22,500 bases of DNA. Source: Botryococcus braunii. Lineage: Eukaryota > Chlorophyta > Trebouxiophyceae. The stretch lies in assembly GCA_002005505.1 (NCBI GenBank), contig KV908362.1, positions 187,501 to 210,000 of the forward strand, given 5' to 3'. Positions 1 to 10,135 of this stretch are shown one piece after another. The first letter of the stretch is position 1; the number at the start of each line of letters is the position of its first letter. A model generated the notes under the pieces. The model was not told the DNA's origin, did no database searches, and worked only from the letters and a program-made list of their open reading frames with translations. Made by a program: the position numbers and the translations under genes.

Positions 1-311
1 CATCCCGCCCGTCAAGACCTAACGGCCATCTATTAGACAACTAGTTGGCCACTAGAACCAGTTGGCCATTGCTTACAGAATCTGAAGAAGCTAGAGTATT
101 CCCTTCTAGAAGCTTGTAATTCTTGACTTTAGAGTGGCTAGAGCATTACCACTGCACAATAGTACTATACTACCTAATGTACTTGGAGCGAACACGCTTG
201 GCTTAAGGCTTGAATGCCTGATATATGAGAAGCCGTAGCTGACTCTCGCAAGACTTTCCCAAGGGCAACATTGCAAGCTAAGATATAGCAGCGGCAAGAC
301 ATTTTTGAACG

Positions 312-312
<1 letters not shown>

Positions 313-392
<80 letters not shown>

Positions 393-405
393 GGTGTGTG
401 TGTGT

Positions 406-487
<82 letters not shown>
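313..487 (+). repeat. (TG)n microsatellite 3' of G1
   Basis: About 175 nt of TG dinucleotide, interrupted once by a GGGTGGGTGGG segment near 385-396 and a TATG near 410. It sits about 455 nt beyond the G1 stop, flanked by GACGCTG-like sequence on the left and TTTGCCCCTGAG on the right. The same right flank occurs beside the repeats 3' of G2 and G3. Confidence 0.97.
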
Positions 488-491
<4 letters not shown>

Positions 492-572
492 CCCTGAGAT
501 GTTTTGAAGATGTTCATAGGTGGCTACTATATGAATACTTTAAACAGCTTTGAATATCAGCCACCACGGTTG

Positions 573-586
573 GCGCAGATTTGCGC
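573..586. repeat. Short inverted repeat 3' of G1
   Basis: GCGCA, a 4-nt loop GATT, then TGCGC. The position matches the stronger hairpin at 6138-6161 beyond G2. Confidence 0.5.
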
Positions 587-941
587 ATACTATGATTAAC
601 TACGACTACGTAACGATACCAACCTTGGCAATTTGCGTGACTTGAGCAACTTTTCAAATACTTTTAACAATTCCCTTTATAGTTTTATCTATTAAACGTA
701 TATCATCCGGAAGCACATGTTTATGTGTTCCGCATTATCCATGCTAGCCATGCCGAGATGCGCACTACAACCAGAAAATTCTGACGCTTACGCTCGCCAC
801 ATGCACTTCCATGCAAGTTTTCTTGAATTCAAACATCTCCACGTCGAAACAGCAAACTTCGAGAGACCATTCTTGCTGGCAATTTTCAACTAGCAAGACC
901 TGGTGAATTTCAGAAGCACATGCGATAATTCCAACCTGCTC

Positions 942-2002
942 TCACGACAGGAAAAGGTTGAAGGGGAAAAATGGAGGGAAGGTGGGCTGATCGGGAGATA
1001 TGTGGATGAAACCCAAGCGGGCTCTGGCTGTCGGAAGCACTCCAACTCCTAACGGGGACAAGAGCCCCACAAAGTCACGGGCTCGGGGGCCACTGACCCG
1101 ATCCATCAGAGCCACACACGTGAGATCCTCCGTATCCAGATCACCCAGAACATGGTCAACAATTCTTGGCTTGCCGTCCGCCGTAAGGCCATCCACGATT
1201 GGGACGAAGTACATCCATCCTGATAGTCGGATAGCGGAGGGCCGCGGGACCCAGTAGGTTGTATTTGGCAGGAAAACATAGGGGGGCCTTTTGCACATGC
1301 GTTCAAAGCCAATGATAAGATTATCGGGTTCTTTCGGGTCGTAGATACGAAGAGTCTCGCAGTCGTCCCCGAGCTTTGTCCAGTTGAAGATTCCGCCCTG
1401 ACAGCTGTCCACCAGGGGTCCGTCCGGCCCACAGTATGCAGCGTTGGACGCCCACGAAAATGTAGGTGTGGCGGAGCCATATGTTCTGTTGTTGTAAGTC
1501 AGGTCAGACTGCACAAGAAATACTACCTGAAAGAAACCCATAGCACATTCCACTTAGAATGGTTTGTGTTACTCTCTGCCATAACCAATCCGCATTCATG
1601 TCTGTTAGCATTAGGGATTGTGAATTCCATGGCAATCTGTCAGGTTCCTCTGTCTTTGGTAATATTTGCCAAGGGAAGTAAGTCGAGAAGAGGGTGCAGC
1701 TTCTAGGTCCAACGTTTTCCCCCGCTCCCCGGCAACCCCGCTTCCAGAAACTTAATGCCGTGAACACAGCACTGTCAGGTCACCGGGAACAGTAGAACGC
1801 AGAAAGACTTTATAAAGCAAGGAGAGTTAAGCTCATGGTGCAAAGAGAATTTCTCGGGCAGTAGAAATCAGGTTAAAGGGCCAGCTGCAATACATTTCAT
1901 TATGTCCATTGCATACATCACCCCCACCCCCACCACCACCACCACCATCACCATCACCATCACCACCACCATCATCATCATCAACATCATCATCGACATC
2001 AA

Positions 2003-2086
<84 letters not shown>

Positions 2087-3259
2087 TATCATGCCAGGAT
2101 GTCCATCATGGCTAGAGAGGGGGGTCAACTTAAGATTCAACTTGTAGATACCCAACATTGTGCCAGGTTGCAAAGCAGACTTGCAAAGTCCTGGCCCTGG
2201 TCATGAGTGAGAGGGAAAGCATCAACTGTCAGAAAGATGTACAACGGGGCGCACATAATCAAAGGGACCAAGGGGCCCGTTTTGGAACCTCCCTATCATG
2301 AGGGACGTGATTGCAATTTTGTTGAAAGTCATCTCTGGGTCCGGAACCATCATCGGTACAGATCCATTTGTGTTAGTGATACCGAAGAACCAGTACCCGT
2401 TATAGGCTTCCAGGTACATACTGGGGCGGTATATGCTTTCAGATCTCCGCTCAGGTCCATGCTCTTTTCCACTGCAGGCCCCTTCTCCCATCCTCATTTC
2501 ACCCTTGCCAGAAGTTCACATTCCTGCTCACCAGGCTCCAACCTCTCAGTGGATCTGCCATTAGGAAGGGCACTCCAGGACAAATATGATGCCTTGGCGA
2601 CTTTTCAGAAGAGCGTATCATGATAGAAAGAAGTGAGTGTTCAAGACAACACGCCATCACATGTGGTATGTGACCCTCCGTGCACATTGTTTGAGATTCT
2701 CGTGAATTTTTGCTGGCAGGCACCATTCTGGGCTCTGATTAGTTTGGAAGTCCAGTTTTGCTACATTCCAAGAAACTATCAATAATGATAACATGACAAC
2801 ATTGCACAACGCGGCCAACGTTCGTCTCATCTGTTTGTCTGAATGGGTTGCGTTACCAACCAGATCTGGGCTGGGAAGTCTTTACCATTGACGCCAACAA
2901 GGCGGTGGTGTCCAAAGGCTTTTCTGGCAACAATCTTGCCCATTGAATCCCAGGAGAATCAATCATAGTGCGAACTATTTGGCTTGGCCTTAGAGGAGGC
3001 CAAATATAAGACGCACCTCCAGGGTGGTAAAATGGGAGCTGCTGCAGGGAACCCCTCAGCAAACAACACATCTGACTCTGACCCTGCATTGATGTTCAAA
3101 ATTGGTATCAAAATATTCAATTTTGTAAGATATTGTTTATGAGCAGGTGCTCGGCTGTCTCGGAGAAGGGTTCGGCAGTCCGGCCGTACCTAAAGCAGCT
3201 AAACATGAAGTTACAGACGCAAAAATGATGATAAATCTGTCCATGTATCCCTGAGGCAT
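942..3259 (-). CDS. G1: secreted four-exon protein of an unrecognised tandem family (312 aa)
   Basis: Inferred exons on the minus strand: 3259-3190, 3083-3017, 2471-2255 and 1526-942. Donors are GTACGG, GTGCGT and GTGCGC. All acceptors are AG, and intron phases are 1, 2, 0. Exon 1 starts at the upstream of two in-frame ATGs (MPQGYM..., then a hydrophobic stretch ending SCLAAL). The choice rests on the 70-nt length it shares with its three paralogues; ATG 3244 is the alternative. Residues 1-23 are a likely signal peptide, so the product is probably secreted. The mature part has YRPSMYLE, TNTNGSVP, CGPDGPLVD, YDP, GFERMC, VDHVLGD and GPRARDFVG. Conserved cysteines are at about 150, 160, 174 and 196, with an extra one at 255. 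N-glycosylation sequons are NGS, NRT, NWT and NTT. No transmembrane helix is seen after the signal peptide, and no catalytic motif is recognised. It is the last array member in the window. Splicing is inferred from paralogue comparison; function is unknown. Confidence 0.72.
1919..2092 (+). repeat. (ACC)n/(ATC)n trinucleotide repeat in G1 intron 3
   Basis: Starts as CCCCCACC and ACC units, grades into mixed ATC/ACC, and ends as an almost pure ATC run of about 30 units from about 2004 to 2092. It lies inside G1 intron 3 (2254-1527). Long Ser, Ile or Met homopolymer ORFs in this stretch are artefacts of the repeat. Confidence 0.97.
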
Positions 3260-4776
3260 GGAAGTCAAGAGTTTCCGAGGTTACATCATTGATCGCTGGG
3301 CGGGTATATTGATGGTCGGATCCATCAATCAACAACCTGTCCAGAACTCCCTTATTCCTCTGGTATTGCAACGTCGTTTCCAGTTGAATAATCCATAAAG
3401 AAAGTTGGCGTGATCTCCTAAAAAATGTAGTGGAAACTGCATCACGGCTTTCAAGAGGCAAATTGAACCCGCTAGAGGATTTCAAATTTGATCCCCGGAT
3501 CCACCTCACGGACGGACCAGGACCGCCGGTCCCTTGAAGGCCCCGTGTTAGGTCCCGCGGGACCCCAAGGGACTCTGAACAATGTACACAACGGTCTCCT
3601 TAACGAGGACCCCGTCCTGGACTCTGGTGATCCCGTCCATGCCAACATCTTGAGCGGTTGAGCAGTTGACAGGCACAGCTGATGAGCATGTGCTCGGTAC
3701 CAGACTCGAGCAAAATTAAATATATCATATGTAAGTCTTTTACATCCATATACACTTTGGGGTTTGAAAGCAATAGCAATGAGCCAGGGAAGCTCATGAA
3801 CCACAACCCAATGACATCCGAAAAATCATTTATGGCATTTCGAATCCCCATGTGAGGGAAAGACCAGACAGTCGAAACGGAAAGATATTTGTGCTTGTGT
3901 GAAACAAAGCAAAAGCAAGGAGTGTAGTAAGCCTCTAGGGGCTCAGCAGAGAAATTATGTCATTTAAGACATCTGCATAGATGTCTGAAGTTGGTCAATC
4001 TGGGACGGCACGATCTCGCGAGCAATCTTATAATACCTGATGAATACCAGGTCCAGGTCGTTAAATATCAATACAAGTGCTCTTACATGGCTCTAGCACA
4101 TTGCCCCTGTGACAGGGGTAGAGAAACTGGGCCTCAACACGTGTGTTTTTCCGCACGGAGAGACATATCGATGACAGACCCTGTTTAATGTGTCGACAAT
4201 TAGGTAGACACAAGCCCTAGGCCTTTCCCAACTATGTATTCAACTTTGTAAAGAGAACAGCATCATTACTTTGAAGCAAACTTACGTTGTTTACAACTAC
4301 CCTAGTAGGATGCTACGTAAATGAGCAATCTCTGATAAGCACTATTGCAACCAGCTGACGGTTTGGCTCCTGCAAAAACACTGTCTTTCTCCAGAACATT
4401 GGTCGCTTTTTGACTTCAGCCGATCGCAATGACCCTATCGAGCAGATTTAAGTCCAGGCCTATAAGCTAGCTTGGCCTGTCGTGTGTACGTGTTTCACCG
4501 AGTGAGCCGCCTGAGAGCTTTCATCTTTCTCGTGTTTTCTACGCCGATATAAAAGGTAGCGATCCACATGATCACCATTTGTCACCAGTACTGGTGGACA
4601 AGTCCTCATATGTGAGGAGGGGCTTGAATCAAACGATAGTCTGTTCACATTGGCACACCGCACAACCACGGGGGTGCTACATGAGAGGAAATAAAAAATG
4701 AGATTGACTTCGGAGGATCCTGGATGATTTGCTAAATACCTGCATAGGTCCCTAAGTTATGTGTCTGCATGATTGC
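3260..4776. other. Intergenic region upstream of G1, no gene seen
   Basis: Six-frame translation gives only short frames with no recognisable domain. It includes a 14-bp perfect palindrome (GGTCCCGCGGGACC, 3551-3564) within a GC-rich patch at about 3480-3640. It shows no clear similarity to the 5' flanks of G2 or G3, so the duplication joining G1 to the others does not visibly extend here. Confidence 0.5.
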
Positions 4777-5175
4777 AACATTGATCTATGGGAAGTTGAC
4801 ATCAACTTTCCAGAGATCCTCATGGAGCCAGAGCATCACCTGCTAAACATCAAACATTGATCTGCGAAAAGTTGAATGTCAACATTGATCTCTGCTAAAC
4901 ATGAATGTTGGTCTCTGGGAAGTTAACATTAATCTAAACATCCCTAAGATCCTCATGGAGCCAGGGAAGCTATAACATGAAATATCTGTGGGAATGTCAA
5001 CATTGCTATCTGATAAACATGATTATTGATCTCAGGGAAGTTAATGTTCACATTCACTTCCCTGAGACCCTCATGGAACCAGAGAAGCACCTGCTAGACA
5101 TTGAACATTGATCTCTGGAAGTCAGTATTCACTTCCCTTAGAACATGATGGAGCAAGAGAAACCGCTGCTAAACA
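4777..5175 (+). repeat. Degenerate minisatellite
   Basis: Repeated phrases AACATTGATCTCTGGGAAGT, CCTCATGGAGCCAGAGAAGC and CACCTGCTAAACAT recur. The CTCATGGAGCC-type anchor appears near 4818, 4951, 5069 and, diverged, 5144, so the copies are unequal in length (about 74 to 133 nt). It lies between G2 and G1 and has no ORF of note. Confidence 0.75.
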
Positions 5176-5406
5176 AATCCATGGGAGCGCTCATCATGCA
5201 TCCGGCCTATAGGCGGACGTCAAGAGAGACTTTTGTGCCAGATGTCCTGCAGCCTCTCAGCATGCTAGACAGCGTTCCCCTTTCAGCCGTATATGCATTG
5301 CAACTACGGAATGTTTCTCCTCTTCTGTCATTTTCTTAAACTGCTAGATGAGGATCCCAGGCGGGAGGCTGAAGAGATGGCCTCTGGCTGATGACCCGTT
5401 GCAACT

Positions 5407-5491
5407 GGCCACATGCTTTCAAACAACCCAAACAACCTAAAACGATTTGGCCACATGCTTTCTAAAGAACCCAAACAACCTGAAAAGATTT
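5407..5491 (+). repeat. Direct tandem duplication, about 42 nt x2
   Basis: Two adjacent copies start GGCCACATGCTTTC at 5407 and 5449 and end near AACGATTT and AAAGATTT. They differ at a few positions plus one inserted base. Confidence 0.85.
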
Positions 5492-5957
5492 GACCATATA
5501 CATGCTTACCAGCTGTATAAATGCCAAGTCCCCTATGGATGCATCACCCATCACATCTATTTGTGTCTTCAGATCTGGCCGAAAGTCCTCACCCTAAACT
5601 CCGACCCCTTTACTTGCAATCGTATACGTAGGCCATATGTTAACAACTAAATGGCCATCACTTACAGGACCCTCTCAGATGCTTCTGATTCTTGGACTTG
5701 AAGTGGCTAGAGCGTCACCACAACACTGATTAGTAATTTCTGAACTAGTATCCTAGCTCATGTACTTGGAGCGAACAACTTGGAGCTTGGCTCAAGGCTT
5801 CCATGCCTGATCATTGAGGAGCAGACAGCCGTCACGAGCAAGACTCATCCCTGCATCCATAATGGCTGGTCCAGGGTGTAACATTTCATTCCTTCCTTCC
5901 AGGGCCAACATTGCAAGCTTAGTGATATATAGCAAAGGAAAAGCTGTGTTAGACGCT

Positions 5958-5973
5958 GTCTGTGTGTGTGTGT

Positions 5974-6055
<82 letters not shown>
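5958..6055 (+). repeat. (TG)n microsatellite 3' of G2
   Basis: Almost pure TG run of about 98 nt with one TCTG break near 5978. Right flank is TTGCCCCTGAGCTGG, shared with the repeat 3' of G3. It lies about 335 nt past the G2 stop. Confidence 0.97.
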
Positions 6056-6056
<1 letters not shown>

Positions 6057-6137
6057 GCCCCTGAGCTGGTTTGACGATATTCATAGTTGGCTACCATATA
6101 ACACTTTAGACCGCTATGAATGTCAGGCGGCCACCAG

Positions 6138-6161
6138 GGTACGCGCAAAGCTGCGCGTACC
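6138..6161. repeat. Perfect 10-bp hairpin 3' of G2
   Basis: GGTACGCGCA, loop AAGC, TGCGCGTACC. It is about 230 nt past the G2 stop, in a segment shared by the three flanks. It could be a 3' RNA structure if the transcript extends that far. Confidence 0.65.
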
Positions 6162-6390
6162 ATGATTAAGTACGACTACGAAACGATACCAAACTTGGAC
6201 AACTTGGGCAACTTTTTCATCTAACTTTGAAAAATCCCTGTATAGTGTTTCTAGCACATACGAAAATCGTTGGGCGCTGCAAACTCGGCCGAAGCTTATT
6301 AGACGTTGCACCTTGTAATAAACGTCGGACAAGTTGATAGCAATTGCTCTCTGAATCCCAATGCTGATAAACCTGAGAACACCTGTACCC

Positions 6391-9070
6391 TCAAGACAGG
6401 AAAAGATTGAATGGGAAAAATGGGGGGAAAGAAATCTGATCAGGGGATATATAGGTAAATCCCAAGCGGCCTCTAGCGGGAGTTAGAATTGAAGCTCCTA
6501 AAGGCGACAGAATTCCCACAAAGTCGCGCGCTCTGGGGCCAGTGACGCGGTCAATCAGAGCAAGGGCCGTTAGGGCCTCCAGATCAAGATCACCGAGGAC
6601 ATGGTCTACGATTCTAGGCTGGCCGTCTGGCGTCACGCCATCGACAATGGGGATGAAGTAAGCAAATCCTGAAAGCCGGAGAGGTGACAGCCGGGGAAAG
6701 ATATACGTCGTATTTGGCCAGTATATGAGGGGGGGTATCTTGCACATGCGCTCAAACCCAACGATAAGGTTATCGGGCTTCTTTGGGTCATAGATGTGAA
6801 GAGACTCGCAAGTTCCACTAAGCTGTGTCCAATTGAAGATTCCCCCTTCGCAACGGTCCACCAGGGGTCCATCAGGACCACAGTACGCAGCATTCGATGC
6901 CCACGAAAACGTAGGTATGGCCGAGCTGTACGTTTTGTTGTTGTAGGTTAGGTCAGACTGCACAAGAAAAACAACCTGAACAAAACCACAGCAAACCCCA
7001 GTCAGCATGGAGATACCTCCAGAGAATCGGGTCCCTCACCACCCGCAAGTCGTAACTGACTCTCATAAGATAGTTAGTAAAGTGCATTTCTCATAACACC
7101 CGGATTATATAATATGATCCCTGTAGGTGTTATGATTGTGCACGTGAACCATACCTCCAAATTCTACGAATGCCGAGGGCATGTTGCGGCAGCTAAGCAT
7201 CACAACCATGCCACACCTACTGCCATCTCCAGCAAGGAAAGAATCTGGTAGTACAGCTGTACAGAACCTAGGTCCACTGATGCTGAAAGCACTCTTGTGC
7301 AGGAGATATGGTCTAGGCCAGAAGGGCACAGCCATTGGAAAATTGCCAACAAACCCTCCCCAGAAGACGCCACAGCCAGTAACCAGAAGCTTAAGCAATT
7401 CTGAAAAAGCAGCAACCTTGAAAGGTACGCGAAACAACACTCTTTGGAACCTCCAATTAAAAGCTATGTCTCTCTATGCTCCAAGGAAGCTCGGATTTGT
7501 CAGCTCCTAGGTACCATCAAGGGGAAATTGCAAGAGCCCCGAGGGATGGCAGCGTTCATCAGGACCATAGGCGACAGCTCAGCTAAGAACGCTGGCAAGG
7601 AGCATGGTGTGCCAATGCCATGGCGCAAAATGGACCACACCCATTCAGCACCAGCACCACTAGCACCACAACCTCCCCTGGAATTGCTGGAAAGGCGCTG
7701 GTCTTCACCATTTACTATCGAATTGAAGATCGATGTGGTGCTAAGGGACAATGCATTCTTGCTGATGGGAGGTCACACTGACTTTCTTTGTGTGAACACA
7801 CCCGACATGGACAATATTACTTAACGGAAGTTTTGCACCAATTACAACTCGGTTTGTCCTTCTTCAGGGCTCAAGATTCCAGAAGAGTGCATGGAGGGCC
7901 TCCCTGAGGGAAGAGCAGAATCAATCACATGGGAAAAGATGCAACAGGGCGCACGTAATCAAAGGGTCCCAAGGGACCGTTGAGGAACCTTGCTATCACA
8001 ATTGACGTGATTGCAATTTTGTTAAATGTCATGTCTGGGTCTGGGTCAGGATGCATCATTGGAACGGATCCATTGGTGTTCGTGATGCCAAAGAACCAGT
8101 ACCCTCCCGAGGCGTCCATGTACATACTGGGGCGGTAAACACGTTCACCTATGCCCTGAGGCTCGAATGGTCTTCCGCTGCAAATCCCTTTCTCCCATCG
8201 TGATATTAGCCCCAGCCTCTTAGTTGCCTGCAGTTGACTTTTCTGCTCAACATGCGCTCTGTCGAGCTGGTGTAGAAAGGGTCGGCACACGACAGACACG
8301 CATCCTCTGTGAGTTCCTACAGGAAAAGTGTCACACAAAAATGAACCAGCTGCTTTGTCCAAGCGATGCTTGTTAGGATGTTGGCTGCAGGTATGACATT
8401 AGGGAGTAAATGGACAACGGGATGAATTCCACGGCGCCACAGGATGTCTTGTAGTACTGGGTTGGGAATGGTATGTGGCGAGGCTGCACTTGTGCCCCTT
8501 ATTAGCATAGTGGTTGCATGCCTTTGCGCTTGGAGGCGTCAAGCATGCACTCAGCAGTGCTGCTGGTTAGTGAGTCCAGTCACAGTCGAAAATCGGAACT
8601 TACAAAGATGGGAGTGGGAATTGACTTAGTTATCGGTAGCAAACCCTGTCCTTCTGGCGGCGTGCAATGCCGAGGCCAGCAAAGCATGTAGCCAGACTAC
8701 TGTGTATGGTGTGGAACGCACCACATTTTAAAGGGATCCAATGATGAAGTTCATCACAAAAATTAAAACAGATTTGTAGACGTTCTTTTCTTAATTATTT
8801 CTTTGGGATGTTGAGAAGGGAGACGAACCTCCAAGGCGAAAGCTTGGGCGCAGCAGCTGAAGACCCCACACCTGAAAACACATCTGACCCTGCAACAGTT
8901 CTGAAAACCTTAATATATGCTTGATGAATTGTGATTGTCGTAAGTTTGCAAATGGACGTGGTCGGCTTGCTCGATAAGGGGTTCAGTTCTCCGTCCTTAC
9001 CTAGAACAGTTAGATATAAACTCCCGAAGAAACCCAGGAATACAACACTTCGTAGCGATGCCCGAGTCAT
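6391..9070 (-). CDS. G2: secreted four-exon protein of the same tandem family (312 aa)
   Basis: Inferred minus-strand exons: 9070-9001, 8889-8829, 8177-7955 and 6975-6391. Donors are GTAAGG, GTTCGT and GTGCGC. Phases are 1, 2, 0, and the frame is open throughout. Exon 1 encodes a typical signal peptide (MTRAS, then a core with VVFLGFFGSLYL). Exon 2 gives a small linker (GSDVFSG... to SPW). Exon 3 holds YRPSMYMD, FGITNTNGSVP and a PDPDPD stretch. Exon 4 holds CGPDGPLVD (Cys150), Cys160, Cys174, GFERMC (Cys196), NTT at 206, VDHVLGD at about 241-247 and TGPRARDFVG. It ends in an aromatic and proline-rich tail, FPPFFPFN. Four cysteines suggest two disulphides in an extracellular domain. Closest paralogue is G3, including introns and flanks. 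An AATAAG-like hexamer lies about 95 nt past the stop. Family and function are not recognised. Confidence 0.78.
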
Positions 9071-9690
9071 ATTTTTTTTAAATCAAAGCGTCTTTAGGGT
9101 GCAGCACTTTAGAAACGCAGTGTTTTCTTTGGTCATACGGCCCTACTGTACACGACCTGCTCATAAGATCCTCGCACAACAAAGAGCAATTCAGCTTATC
9201 AATCGAATGAACTTCTCTCTTTCACTTGGATTTCTCTAACTATTGTGACAGAAGCATAAGTATAGGTTGGAAAATTGGGAAATCTCTGCTAAGGGGAGAG
9301 ATGGATTGACGTAGTGGCGCAGGGTGGGAAGATTTTAAACCCGGGGTCATTGCAACGGTTCCCCCGGCAGCACAGGAGCCCCCGTGACGGTACCCGCAGT
9401 GCCTGCGGTCCCCGTCGGATGAAGAAAGGATGGAGATTAGCCATAGAATACATTAGGGGCCAGCAACAAGGGCTGAAGAGGATGGCAGTAGTATAAAACT
9501 CGTCTCCAGCCATCTGAGGTCGTACAGCACCTGGGAAAAAATCATTTAGCTTTCAAGTGCCCTAGCCACAGTCCTTGCAACCTTGATTAGCGCATTCTTT
9601 CTACAGAAACGAGTGCACTGATCTGTTGAAACAATGCAACAATTGGTGTCACACTTGTTGAACAATGCAACAATTGGTGTCACACTTGTT
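9071..9690. other. 5' flank of G2, duplicated upstream of G3
   Basis: No gene is seen. This stretch aligns by eye almost end to end with 13176-13770 upstream of G3. The best-kept part is about 9240-9560, with a GC-rich core (CCCGGGGTCATTG, then CCCCCGGCAGCA). It is the natural place for the promoter and 5' UTR of G2. I see no convincing TATA box. Confidence 0.5.
9630..9690 (+). repeat. Direct duplication of 30-31 nt
   Basis: Two adjacent copies start AACAATGCAACAATTGG at 9630 and 9661. The G3 flank has a single diverged copy near 13734-13762, so the doubling happened on the G2 side after the larger duplication. Confidence 0.88.
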
Positions 9691-9708
9691 AATCTTAGAT
9701 GATGGTAG

Positions 9709-9712
9709 TGTG

Positions 9713-9806
<94 letters not shown>

Positions 9807-9815
9807 TCTGTGTGT
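9709..9815 (+). repeat. (TG)n microsatellite 3' of G3
   Basis: TG run of about 107 nt with a GCG break near 9718, TATG near 9800 and TCTG near 9808. Right flank TTGCCCCTGAGCTGG matches that beyond G2. It lies about 320 nt past the G3 stop, at the junction with the G2 5' flank. Confidence 0.97.
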
Positions 9816-10040
9816 TGCCCCTGAGCTGGCTACTATACACCCCTTTAGACCGCTTTGAATGTCAGGCGGGCACCATAGTAGGCGCAAAGTTACGCATACT
9901 CTGAGCAACTACGACGTAACGATACCAAACTCTGTTGACTTGGCCAACTAGGGAAACTTTCTAATGTAAATTTCAAAAATTCCTGTACAGTGTATCTAGT
10001 AAAAGAAAACGAAAATGGGTCGCTGCAAACTTGGCAAAAG

Positions 10041-10046
10041 TTTATT
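10041..10046 (-). promoter_or_regulatory. Candidate polyadenylation signal of G3
   Basis: AATAAA on the minus strand about 90 nt downstream of the G3 stop. The G2 copy of this segment has AATAAG at 6295-6300. This is inferred from the hexamer only. Confidence 0.35.
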
Positions 10047-10135
10047 TCAAGTTGCACTTTGTAATAAATGTCGGACAAGTTGAGTGCAAATGCTCTCTGA
10101 ATCCCAATGCATTGCAGATCAACCTGAGAACACCC

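Larger units (their letters stand above)
1..941. other. 3' flank of G1, part of the duplicated unit
   Basis: No gene is seen. Positions 1-310 are similar to about 5630-5960, and about 488-680 is similar to 6056-6250 and 9816-9985. The region is therefore the G1 copy of the gene-distal flank that was duplicated with the genes. It holds the TG repeat (313-487) and a small GCGCA/TGCGC hairpin at 573-586. Confidence 0.6.
5176..6390. other. 3' flank of G2, duplicated segment
   Basis: No gene is seen. About 5630-5960 is similar to window positions 1-310. It is followed by the TG repeat and then a segment shared with the G1 and G3 flanks (conserved TACGACTACG and AACGATACCAA). This marks the approximate left edge of the G2 duplication unit. 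Confidence 0.55.

Noticed and set aside
278..553. His/Thr and Val/Cys repeat ORFs over TG tracts (also near 5792-6165 and 9546-9908)
   Set aside because: They are pure translations of dinucleotide repeats and no gene signals flank them.
942..1526. Treating exon 4 frames as separate single-exon genes
   Set aside because: They lack a start and signal peptide. Upstream AG acceptors and the phase fit to exon 3 in all four copies support splicing.
1868..2173. Poly-Met, poly-Ile and poly-Ser ORFs
   Set aside because: Frames of the (ATC)n repeat inside G1 intron 3.
7105..7440. Minus-strand ORF in G2 intron 3, partly conserved in G3
   Set aside because: In G3 the frame is broken by indels. Similarity there is explained by recent duplication of the whole intron.
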